Shown here piece after piece: positions 33,976 through 42,157 of a DNA stretch of 64,000 bases. The stretch spans positions 2,046,001-2,110,000 of the forward strand of contig NZ_CP087724.1 in assembly GCF_024972755.1 (NCBI RefSeq), given 5' to 3'. The notes under the pieces were generated by a model. The model made no database searches, was not told where the DNA came from, and saw only the letters and a list, made by a program, of their open reading frames with translations. This DNA is from Halanaeroarchaeum sp. HSR-CO. GTDB lineage: Archaea; Halobacteriota; Halobacteria; Halobacteriales; Halobacteriaceae. Positions within the stretch are counted from its first letter, which is position 1, and the number at the start of each line of letters is the position of its first letter. The position numbers and the translations under genes were made by a program.

Positions 33976-36180
33976 ATGGGCACGTGTATTATCTGTGGCA
34001 AGCCCACCGACGGCCGCATCTGCAAGACCCACGAAGAGGACGCCTCCTTTACGTTTCACGGGGACCGTCCCGACGACCTGACCGCAGGTCGCTACTATCG
34101 TGGCGTCGTAGACGGCTTCGCCGAGTTCGGCGTCTTCGTCGACATCGGCCCGGTGACCGGCCTCCTGCACCGTAGCGAGATACCACAACGACTCGAATCG
34201 CTCGACTGGGACCCCGGGGACGAGGTCTTCGTCCAGGTCCTCCAGGTCCACGACAACGGCAACATCGACCTCGGCTGGTCCATCCGCCAGAAGGAACGCG
34301 AGTTCCGCGGCAACCTGCACGACCCGCCAGAGGCGGCCCCGGAGACTGACGCTGACGACGATGAGGAGACGGAGGGCCGTTCCAGTTCCATCTCGGAGCC
34401 CAAACCAGTCGAGACGGAGTCCGAGTCGGATTTTACGACGGCGGCGGAGACGGCGACGGAGCCTGAAACCGCCCCGGAGACGGAAACGGAGCCCGAATCC
34501 GGGTCCGCCGAATCGACAGTATCGGACGGCACGGTGGCAGATGGCGCTACAGACACCGAAACCGTCACCGAACCGGTCGGGGAGACGGACGACGTCGTCG
34601 AGGATTCCACCGAACCCGACGAGACGACCGAATCGGCCGCTGTCGAGACGGACACCACCGAACGCGAGACGCCCCCACCGGAGCGCGTCGAGATCGGTCA
34701 GCTAGCGGACGAAATCGGCGAGACAGTCACCGTCGAAGGGACGGTCGCTGGCATCCGTCAGACTGGCGGGCCGACCATCTTCGACGTGACGGACGAGACG
34801 GGGACCATCGACTGTGCCGCGTTCGAAGAGGCCGGTGTCCGTGCGTACCCCGACGTCGATGTCGACGACGTGATCCGTCTCGTCGGGGAGGTCGAACGCC
34901 GTCGCGGTGAACTCCAGATAGAGACGAGCGACCTCGAGGTACTGACCGGAGACGACGGCCAGGCCGTTCTCGCCCGACTCGAGGCCGCCATGGAGGAACG
35001 AGCGACACCGGCCGACACGTCGCTCCTCGTCGACGATCCCGAGGTGTCCGTCGTGCTGGAGGATCTGGTCGCTGCCGCGACGACGATCCGCCGCGCGGTC
35101 ATCGAGGCGCGTCCGGTCATCGTCCGGCACACGGCCACGCTCGACGGCTACGTCGCCGGCACCGCCCTCGAACGGGCACTGTTGCCACTCATCCGGGAGG
35201 AACACGCCCAGAGCGACGCCGAGTACCACTACGTCGACCGCCGGCCCCTCGACGACGAGTTCTACGACGTGGAAGCCGCGACGGGCGACGTCACCGACAT
35301 GCTCGAGGCGGCCGACCGTCACGACGAGAAACACCCACTGTTCGTCCTCGTCGATGCCGGGAGTACACGGGAGTCCACCGACGGGCTCGAACTGCTGGAT
35401 ATCTACGACGCGAAGAGCGTCGTCGTCGACGGGGGCTACGCCGACGCCGCCGCAGCGACGACCGCCGACGTGCTGGTCAGTCCCACCGCCGCCGGCGGCG
35501 ACCCGGTCACGACGGGAACGCTCGGGTCCCATCTCGCAGCCCTGGTCAACCAGGACGTCAGAGCGGATCTTCGCCACCTTCCGGCGGCGAGTTACTGGGA
35601 CGAACGACCGGCCCGCTACGAGGATCTGGCCGCGGCCGCCGGCTACGACATGGACGCACTCGACGACATCCGTGATGCGGTCACCCTCGAAGCGTTCTAC
35701 CAGTCCTACGAGGACAAGCGCGAACTCATCGCCGACCTCTTCTGGGACGAACGCAACGCCTCCCTGGCGGCGCCGATCAGCGAACAGTTCTCGGAGAAGC
35801 TGGAGTCCCAGCTCGAGACGGCCATCGCCCACCTCGAAGCGCGCAACGAGTCGGGCGTCGTCTTCGACGTGCTGAACGTCGACGAGTACACCCACCGCTA
35901 CGACTTCCCACCGGCGGCGTTACTCGTCGACGCCCTCCACCGGCGCCGCGAAGCGACGGACGGCCCGCGCGTGACGGTCGCCGTGAAACGTGACGAACTC
36001 CGCGTCAGGAGCACGCGACCGGTCAACGTCCGGACGGTCGCCGAGACCATCGCGCAAGCGCTTCCACAGGCGGGTGTCACGCCGCGCGGTGGTCGTGACG
36101 GCCGCATCGAGTTCCTCTCCGGTGAGCGGGAGGCCGTCGTCGACGCGGTCGTCGACGAGATAGCGTCCCGTCTCTCCTGA
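33976..36180 (+). CDS. DHH-family (RecJ-like) protein with Zn finger, S1 and OB domains; catalytic motifs degenerate
   Basis: 734 residues. Order: a zinc motif CIICGKPTDGRIC (residues 4-16), an S1 RNA-binding domain (about 36-105, RYYRGVVDGFAEFGVFVDIGPVTGLLHRSEIP), an acidic low-complexity linker (about 115-235), an OB fold (237-320, GETVTVEGTVAGIRQTGGPTIFDVTDETGTIDCAAF), then a DHH-phosphoesterase-like core. In the core the usual H-x-D-x-D-G is here HTATLDG (from residue 385), VDAGS (460) is kept, but the DHH signature reads DGG (485-487). Metal binding therefore looks lost. Such proteins may act as nucleic-acid-binding scaffolds in the manner of Cdc45-type RecJ relatives; this is inference. 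Confidence 0.8.
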   Translation: MGTCIICGKPTDGRICKTHEEDASFTFHGDRPDDLTAGRYYRGVVDGFAEFGVFVDIGPVTGLLHRSEIPQRLESLDWDPGDEVFVQVLQVHDNGNIDLGWSIRQKEREFRGNLHDPPEAAPETDADDDEETEGRSSSISEPKPVETESESDFTTAAETATEPETAPETETEPESGSAESTVSDGTVADGATDTETVTEPVGETDDVVEDSTEPDETTESAAVETDTTERETPPPERVEIGQLADEIGETVTVEGTVAGIRQTGGPTIFDVTDETGTIDCAAFEEAGVRAYPDVDVDDVIRLVGEVERRRGELQIETSDLEVLTGDDGQAVLARLEAAMEERATPADTSLLVDDPEVSVVLEDLVAAATTIRRAVIEARPVIVRHTATLDGYVAGTALERALLPLIREEHAQSDAEYHYVDRRPLDDEFYDVEAATGDVTDMLEAADRHDEKHPLFVLVDAGSTRESTDGLELLDIYDAKSVVVDGGYADAAAATTADVLVSPTAAGGDPVTTGTLGSHLAALVNQDVRADLRHLPAASYWDERPARYEDLAAAAGYDMDALDDIRDAVTLEAFYQSYEDKRELIADLFWDERNASLAAPISEQFSEKLESQLETAIAHLEARNESGVVFDVLNVDEYTHRYDFPPAALLVDALHRRREATDGPRVTVAVKRDELRVRSTRPVNVRTVAETIAQALPQAGVTPRGGRDGRIEFLSGEREAVVDAVVDEIASRLS

Positions 36181-36223
36181 ACGAACGATATCCTTTTCCG
36201 CCGCAGACGGCTGCATTCGGGCA

Positions 36224-37864
36224 ATGAGCTCTGGCGTCGACGACACGTTCGAGGCCGTCTGCCGAGACGTCGTCGAGCGTATCATCGACGGCGAAGTCGG
36301 CGAGGGCGACGTGGAGCGGGCGAAACTCGACGCCTGCAGCGAGCACGGCGCCGCGACCGTTCCCACCCACACCGACCTCCTGAACGTCGCACCCGAGGCA
36401 CACCGGGAGACCGTCGAGGCCGTCCTCCAGCGAAAGCCGGTCCGTACCGCATCCGGCGTCACTCCGGTCGCGATCATGACGAGTCCCGAACCGTGTCCCC
36501 ACGGGAAGTGCCTGTACTGCCCGGGTGGGCCGGCCTCGGAGTTCTCCTCCTCACAGAGTTACACCGGACACGAACCCGCCGCTGCGCGCGCCGAACAGAA
36601 CGACTACGATCCGTACGGGCAGGTCACACTCCGCCTCGCCCAGTTGCGCGAGATCGGCCACCCGGTCGACAAAGTCGAACTCATCCTGATGGGCGGGACG
36701 CTGACCGCCCGCTCTGCGGATTACCAGGAATGGTTCGTCAAACGGGCCCTGCAGGCGATGAACGACTTCGACCCCGACGACCCACCCGAGCCCGCAGAGG
36801 GGATGAGTTTCGCGCAGTCCCCGTCCGAACGGGAGTTCGAGTATCTCGAGAACGTCGTCACAGACAACGAGACCGGGACAGTCCGCAACGTCGGGACCAC
36901 CTTCGAGACGAAGCCGGACTGGGCCGGACCGGAGGCCGTCGACCGGATGTTGCGACTCGGCGGGACGAAGGTCGAACTGGGCGTCCAGACCACCTTCGAA
37001 GACGTCAACCGGCGGATGCACCGCGGGCACGGTGTCCAGGACGCGATCGACGCGAACCGACGGCTCAGGGACGCGGGATTCAAGGTCGGCTTCCACATGA
37101 TGCCGGGGCAACCGGGCATGTCCTGGGAGATGAGCCGGGAGGACTTCCGGCGCATCTTCGAGAACGCGAACTGGCGGCCCGACTACCTGAAGATCTACCC
37201 GACGCTGGTCGTCCGCGGGACGCGCGTCTACGACCAGTGGCGGCGTGGCGACTTCGACCCGCTGACGAACGACGAGGCGGCCGAACTCGTCGCCGAAGCG
37301 AAGGCCGACCTGCCACGCTACGTGCGACTCCAGCGAGTACAACGCGACATCCCCGCCGACTTCATCGACGCCGGCGTGTGGAAGTCGAACCTCCGGCAAC
37401 TGGCACGCCAGCGCATGGACGACCGCGGGACGAGTTGCGAGTGCATCCGCTGTCGGGAGGTCGGAATGAACGACGAGGACCCCGAAGACGTCACCTTCGA
37501 CGTCGAGACCTACGAGGTCGCCGGCGGCACCGAGCACTTCTTGACCTTCGAGGACCGGGATCGCGACCTGCTCGTCGGCTTCCTCCGCCTTCGCTTCCCG
37601 GGGACGGTCGCGCGACCGGAGCTACGGAACGCCGCACTCGTCCGCGAACTCCACGTCTACGGCAACGAGGTCGGGGTCGGCGCTGGCGAAGGGGACTTCC
37701 AGCACCGCGGCTACGGCAAACGCCTGGTTCGCCGCGCGGAGGAGATCGCGGCGGACGCCGGCTACGACAAGCTGAGCGTCATCTCCGGAATCGGCGCCCG
37801 CGAGTACTATCGAGAGAAACTCGGGTACTTCCAGGACGGCCAGTACGTGAGCACGTCGCTCTAG
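36224..37864 (+). CDS. elp3: tRNA uridine(34) 5-carboxymethyl-modification radical SAM/GNAT enzyme Elp3
   Basis: 546 residues, normal length. The radical-SAM cluster cysteines are C91, C96 and C99 in CPHGKCLYCPGG; the region LGVQTTFEDVNRRMHRGHGVQDAI and GFHMMPGQPGMSWEMS are Elp3 hallmarks. A second cysteine set (CECIRCREVG) follows, and the C-terminal GNAT domain is at about 420-546 (ELHVYGNEVGVG...FQHRGYGKRLVRRAEEIAADAGYDKLSVISGIGAREYYREKLGY). It modifies wobble U in tRNA. It lies 43 bp after the DHH-family gene on the same strand. Confidence 0.95.
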   Translation: MSSGVDDTFEAVCRDVVERIIDGEVGEGDVERAKLDACSEHGAATVPTHTDLLNVAPEAHRETVEAVLQRKPVRTASGVTPVAIMTSPEPCPHGKCLYCPGGPASEFSSSQSYTGHEPAAARAEQNDYDPYGQVTLRLAQLREIGHPVDKVELILMGGTLTARSADYQEWFVKRALQAMNDFDPDDPPEPAEGMSFAQSPSEREFEYLENVVTDNETGTVRNVGTTFETKPDWAGPEAVDRMLRLGGTKVELGVQTTFEDVNRRMHRGHGVQDAIDANRRLRDAGFKVGFHMMPGQPGMSWEMSREDFRRIFENANWRPDYLKIYPTLVVRGTRVYDQWRRGDFDPLTNDEAAELVAEAKADLPRYVRLQRVQRDIPADFIDAGVWKSNLRQLARQRMDDRGTSCECIRCREVGMNDEDPEDVTFDVETYEVAGGTEHFLTFEDRDRDLLVGFLRLRFPGTVARPELRNAALVRELHVYGNEVGVGAGEGDFQHRGYGKRLVRRAEEIAADAGYDKLSVISGIGAREYYREKLGYFQDGQYVSTSL

Positions 37865-38083
37865 GGACGGCCAACGCGAACTCCGGGAAGGTCGGAGAGC
37901 AGCCGCGACGCTATCGGAATGGCGAACACGCGGTGGTCGTCGGTCTCGGCCCGGTTCCACCGCGGATTTCGCGTTCCGAGCCGATCGGCGGTCAGCGCAC
38001 GGCCCAACCTGGGCGTGGCTTCGGGTATGAACCCAGGGGCGGACACCGCAGGGCAAAAGGGTGGTCGCGTCGAAGCCGGTGGC

Positions 38084-40180
38084 ATGGAGCCAAAGCGGGA
38101 GGTGTCCAGCCTCGACCTCGTGGCACTCACCCGAGAGCTGTCGGCGTACACCGGTGCGAAGGTCGACAAGGCCTACCTCTACGGGGACGACCTCGTTCGC
38201 CTCAAGATGCGCGAGTACGACCGGGGGCGGATCGAACTGCTCGTCGAGGTCGGCGAGCGCAAGCGGGCGAACGTCGCCCGCCCGGAACACGTCCCCGACG
38301 CCCCAGGGCGACCACCGAACTTCGCGAAGATGCTACGCAACCGGATCGCCGGCGCGGATTTCGCGGGCGTGCGCCAGCACGGCTTCGATCGTATCCTCGA
38401 GTTCGAGTTCCGACGGGGCGACGCGGACACCACCATCGTCGCCGAACTCTTCGGGGAGGGCAACGTGGCCGTTCTCGACGAGAACGGTGACGTGATCGAC
38501 TCCCTCCAGACCGTCCGCCTACAGTCGCGGACCGTCGCACCGGGCGCCCAGTACGGGTTCCCGCAGGCGCGGGTGAACCCGCTCGACCTCGACGCCGAAG
38601 CGTTCGTCGCCCACATGGAGGACTCCGATACGGACGTCGTCCGCACCCTCGCGACCCAGTTGAACTTCGGTGGGCTCTACGCCGAAGAGATCTGTACCCG
38701 CGCCGGCGTCGAGAAGGAACTCGATATCGCCGACGCGACCGAAGACGATTACGAGCGGCTCTTCGACGCCGCAGAGCGGCTCATCGATCCGATCCTCGCC
38801 GGCGAGATCGACCCCCGCGTCTACTACGAGGACGATGGCCGCGTGGACGTGACGCCGGTGCCGCTCGAGGAGTACGCCCACCTGAACAGTGAGGCGTTCG
38901 ATACCATCAACGAGGCACTCGACGACTACTTCACGAATCTCGACACGGCGGACGAACAGGGGGCCGTCGACGAGTCCGGGGGACCTGACTTCGCCGCGGA
39001 GATCGAACAGCGAGAGCGGATCATCGCTCAGCAGGAGGGCGCCATCGAGGAGTTCGAAGCCGACGCCGAAACCGAACGCGAGAAGGCCGAGCTCGTGTAC
39101 GCAAAGTACGACCTGGTCGACGAGATCCTCTCCACCGTCAGGGAGGCACGCGAGGCTGGCCACGGCTGGGAGGACATCGAGGAGACGCTGGCCGACGGGG
39201 CCGACGCCGGTATCGAGGCCGCAGCGGCGGTCGTCGACGTTGACGGTGCAGAGGGGATGGTGACGGTGGTACTTGGCGACTACGAGGTGGCCCTCGACCC
39301 CCGACACGGCGTCGAGAAGAACGCCGACCGCCTCTACACCGAAGCCAAGCGGATCGAGGAGAAGCGCGAGGGCGCACTGACAGCCGTGGAGAACACCCGA
39401 GAGGAACTCGCCGATCTGAAACGCCGCCAGGAAGAGTGGCAATCACGGGACGAACCCGAGGAGACGGACGAAGACGAAGCGGACGAAGAGATAGACTGGC
39501 TCTCACGAACCTCGATCCCCGTCCGCAAACCCGAGAAGTGGTACGACCGGTTCCGCTGGTTCAGGACGAGCGACGGTTTCCTGGTCATCGGGGGCCGGAA
39601 CGCGGACCAGAACGAGGAGATCGTCCAGAAGTACATGGAACCCACGGACCGCTTTTTCCACGCCCAGGCCCACGGCGGACCGGTGACCGTCCTGAAAACC
39701 TCCGATCCGAGCGAACCGTCCAAGGACATCGACGTGCCGGATCGAAGTCTCGAGGAGGCCGCCCAGTTCGCGGTCACCTACTCCTCGGTGTGGAAAGACG
39801 GGAAGTTCACCGGCGACGCCTACATGGTCGACCCTGAGCAGGTCTCGAAGACGCCGGAGAGCGGCGAGTACCTGGAGAAGGGGGGCTTCGCCATCAGGGG
39901 CGACCGGACGTACTACGAGGACAGCCCGGTCGGGTGTGCGGTGGGCATCACCTGTGAACCGGAGACCCGCGTGGTCGGCGGGCCACCCGAGGCCATCGAG
40001 GAACAGACCGAGACGTCGATACGGCTCGAACCGGGCCGATACGCCCAGGGCGACGCGGCAAAGCGCATCTACCGCGAGTTCCGCGACCGGTTCGCGGACA
40101 CCTCCTTCGTCCGGAAGGTCGCCAGTCCGGACGAGATCCAGCTGTTCATGCCGCCCGGTGGCAGTCGCATGGCGGACTGA
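38084..40180 (+). CDS. rqcH: Ribosome-associated quality control protein RqcH (NFACT/NEMF family)
   Basis: 698 residues. The N-terminal NFACT-N domain starts MEPKREVSSLDLVALTRELSAYTGAKVDKAYLYGDDLVRLKMRE, followed by the HhH part (LATQLNFGGLYAEEICTRAGVEK), a long coiled coil (about 300-470, EQRERIIAQQEGAIEEFEADAETEREKAE) and the NFACT-R domain (about 500-640, WYDRFRWFRTSDGFLVIGGRNADQNEEIVQKYMEPTDRFFHAQAHGG). It recognises obstructed large subunits and, in relatives, recruits tRNA-Ala for tailing. ATG 38084 matches the family start; upstream in-frame sequence is not conserved. Next gene: pelota. Confidence 0.92.
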   Translation: MEPKREVSSLDLVALTRELSAYTGAKVDKAYLYGDDLVRLKMREYDRGRIELLVEVGERKRANVARPEHVPDAPGRPPNFAKMLRNRIAGADFAGVRQHGFDRILEFEFRRGDADTTIVAELFGEGNVAVLDENGDVIDSLQTVRLQSRTVAPGAQYGFPQARVNPLDLDAEAFVAHMEDSDTDVVRTLATQLNFGGLYAEEICTRAGVEKELDIADATEDDYERLFDAAERLIDPILAGEIDPRVYYEDDGRVDVTPVPLEEYAHLNSEAFDTINEALDDYFTNLDTADEQGAVDESGGPDFAAEIEQRERIIAQQEGAIEEFEADAETEREKAELVYAKYDLVDEILSTVREAREAGHGWEDIEETLADGADAGIEAAAAVVDVDGAEGMVTVVLGDYEVALDPRHGVEKNADRLYTEAKRIEEKREGALTAVENTREELADLKRRQEEWQSRDEPEETDEDEADEEIDWLSRTSIPVRKPEKWYDRFRWFRTSDGFLVIGGRNADQNEEIVQKYMEPTDRFFHAQAHGGPVTVLKTSDPSEPSKDIDVPDRSLEEAAQFAVTYSSVWKDGKFTGDAYMVDPEQVSKTPESGEYLEKGGFAIRGDRTYYEDSPVGCAVGITCEPETRVVGGPPEAIEEQTETSIRLEPGRYAQGDAAKRIYREFRDRFADTSFVRKVASPDEIQLFMPPGGSRMAD

Positions 40181-40241
40181 CCGGCAGCGGGGCGGTCCCG
40201 AACGGAAGGACTCTTGCCGTCCAACCGGATAGACCAATCCA

Positions 40242-41309
40242 ATGCACGTTTCGGACCGGGAGCGACGAGAGGGGGGTCGGACCGCCATCACGCTCGTTCC
40301 CGAGAGCCTCGACGACCTCTGGCATCTCACGTACGTGCTGGAGCCGGGCGACCTCGTCTCGGGCGACACCCACCGCCGCATCCAGCGGGACGACGAGCAG
40401 TTACGCGACACGGGCGGGGAGCGCGAACACATGTACGTGACCCTCGAGGTCGACGAGGTCGAGTTCCACAAGTTCGCCAACCGACTGCGCGTCAGCGGCG
40501 TCATCGACGAGTGCTCGCGCGAGGACCAACTCGGGTTGCACCACACCCTCAACGTCGAGACGAACGAGAAGATCACCATCGAGAAGGTCTGGCAACCGGA
40601 TCAACTTGACCGCATCGAGGCGGCCGTCGAGGCCGCAGAACAGCCCGAGGTCGCCATCGCCACCGTCGAGGAGGGGGAGGCGCACATCCACACCGTCGCC
40701 CAGTACGGCGTCGACGAGTACGCGACGTTCACGAACACGACGGGCAAAGGCGAGTTCTCACGGGGCCGCGAGGAGCTCTTCGAGGACCTCGCCAGCGCCC
40801 TCACCCACCTCGAGACCGACGCCATCATCCTCGCGGGACCGGGATTCACGAAACAGGACGCACTGGACTATATCGAGGAGACCTATCCCGACCTAACCGA
40901 CGCCATCACGGTCGTCGACACGAGCGCGGCCGGCGGGCGGGGCGTCCACGAGGTCCTCAAGCGGGGGGCCGTCGACGAAGTGCAGGAGCAGACCCGCATC
41001 GCCGAGGAGTCCGCGCTGATCGACGAACTCATGGAGGGGATGGCGACCGACGGCGCGGTGGCCTACGGCATCGACGCGGTCCAGCAGGCCGTCGAATACG
41101 GTGCGGTGGAGACGCTCCTCGTCCTCGACGAACGGCTCAGACAGGAACGGGCCGGCGACGGCGACTGGGCGGTCGACGTCAACGACCTGGTCGAGTCGGT
41201 CGACCAGCAGGGCGGAGAGGTCACGGTCTTCTCCCACGAGTTCGACCCCGGCCAGCAGTTACGAAACCTGGGCGGCATCGCGGCGCTGTTGCGATATCGG
41301 TTGAACTGA
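40242..41309 (+). CDS. pelA: mRNA surveillance / ribosome rescue factor pelota (aPelota)
   Basis: 355 residues. The three eRF1-like domains are visible: N-terminal pelota domain ([34 protein letters not shown], residues 12-130), central domain ([28 protein letters not shown], no GGQ), and C-terminal domain ([31 protein letters not shown]). It splits stalled ribosomes with ABCE1. Its position directly after rqcH suggests a ribosome rescue and nascent-chain quality-control unit. Confidence 0.95.
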   Translation: MHVSDRERREGGRTAITLVPESLDDLWHLTYVLEPGDLVSGDTHRRIQRDDEQLRDTGGEREHMYVTLEVDEVEFHKFANRLRVSGVIDECSREDQLGLHHTLNVETNEKITIEKVWQPDQLDRIEAAVEAAEQPEVAIATVEEGEAHIHTVAQYGVDEYATFTNTTGKGEFSRGREELFEDLASALTHLETDAIILAGPGFTKQDALDYIEETYPDLTDAITVVDTSAAGGRGVHEVLKRGAVDEVQEQTRIAEESALIDELMEGMATDGAVAYGIDAVQQAVEYGAVETLLVLDERLRQERAGDGDWAVDVNDLVESVDQQGGEVTVFSHEFDPGQQLRNLGGIAALLRYRLN

Positions 41310-41313
41310 GCGA

Positions 41314-42045
41314 CTAGACGGAGACCGTGAGTCCGTCCCGGGCGAACGAGACGTCGCCGTCGAAGTGTTCGGCGATGGACGCGAGCATCTCGTCGTGTTT
41401 GCCGTTCGTGTGCGGGTAGAGGTGGGTCAGATAGACCGCGTCGATTGCCCGACCCGCGAGCGATTCGCCCAGCGACCGGGGCGTCGGATGGTTCGAGACG
41501 TCCACCTCGTCGGGGAACGAGCAGTCGTGGACGAGGACGTCGCCGACCGCGCCGAAGGCCGCGAGGTCGTCGAAGGCCTCCGAATCTCCGCTGATCGTCA
41601 CCCGGTCGTCGAAGCGATACGCGAGGCCCGGGAGCGAGTGTCGCGTCTCCATCGCGTCGACGGCGAACCCGGCCAGCTCGAACGACCCGACGTCGACCTC
41701 GCGGACCTCCAGGTCGATCCGCTCTTGCATGTACTCGTGGACGCCGAGGAGGCCGTCGACCAGGTCGCGGGTTCCCGCCGGCCCGGCGACGGTCAGCGAT
41801 TCCTCACCGACGAGCCACCGGGCCTTGATCAGCGCCATGATATCCGATACGTGGTCGAGATGGTGATGGGTGAGCAGGACAGTATCGACCCCCTCGTAGC
41901 CCGTCTCGGTCCCCGCGAGGCGGTGGAGGACCCCGCTGCCGGCGTCGACGAGGAGTGTCCGCTCGTCGTCTTCGAGCAGGAGGCCGGTCTGGACGCGGTT
42001 CCCGTCGGGCATCGCGCTCCCGGTCCCGAGGAACGTCAGTTGCAT
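41314..42045 (-). CDS. Metallo-beta-lactamase-fold hydrolase (RNase Z-like)
   Basis: 243 residues. It begins MQLTFLGTGSAMPDGNRVQTGLLLE, a tRNase Z/ElaC-like opening, and has the zinc motif THHHLDHVSD near residue 60, later ligands in ETRHSLPGLAYRF, SGDSEAFDDL and LTHLYPHTNGKH. The exosite of true tRNase Z is not evident and the length is short, so it may be a related hydrolase rather than the tRNA 3' processing enzyme. It is convergent with pelota, four bases apart. Confidence 0.85.
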   Translation of the reverse strand: MQLTFLGTGSAMPDGNRVQTGLLLEDDERTLLVDAGSGVLHRLAGTETGYEGVDTVLLTHHHLDHVSDIMALIKARWLVGEESLTVAGPAGTRDLVDGLLGVHEYMQERIDLEVREVDVGSFELAGFAVDAMETRHSLPGLAYRFDDRVTISGDSEAFDDLAAFGAVGDVLVHDCSFPDEVDVSNHPTPRSLGESLAGRAIDAVYLTHLYPHTNGKHDEMLASIAEHFDGDVSFARDGLTVSV

Positions 42046-42157
42046 GGCAGACCCGGGGGCAGCCTGAAGGAAAACACTTCGGGGTTGGCCACCCGAGGAG
42101 CGGTTCGGCCCGGCCGGGCGTCTGCGTGGGGTCGAATCTTCGGTGGAGTCGGCTCAC

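Noticed and set aside
41314-42045. MBL-fold protein as the cell's tRNase Z acting on the tRNA tails
   Set aside because: The fold and start are similar, but the exosite is not evident and the length is short; no basis to link it to the repeats.
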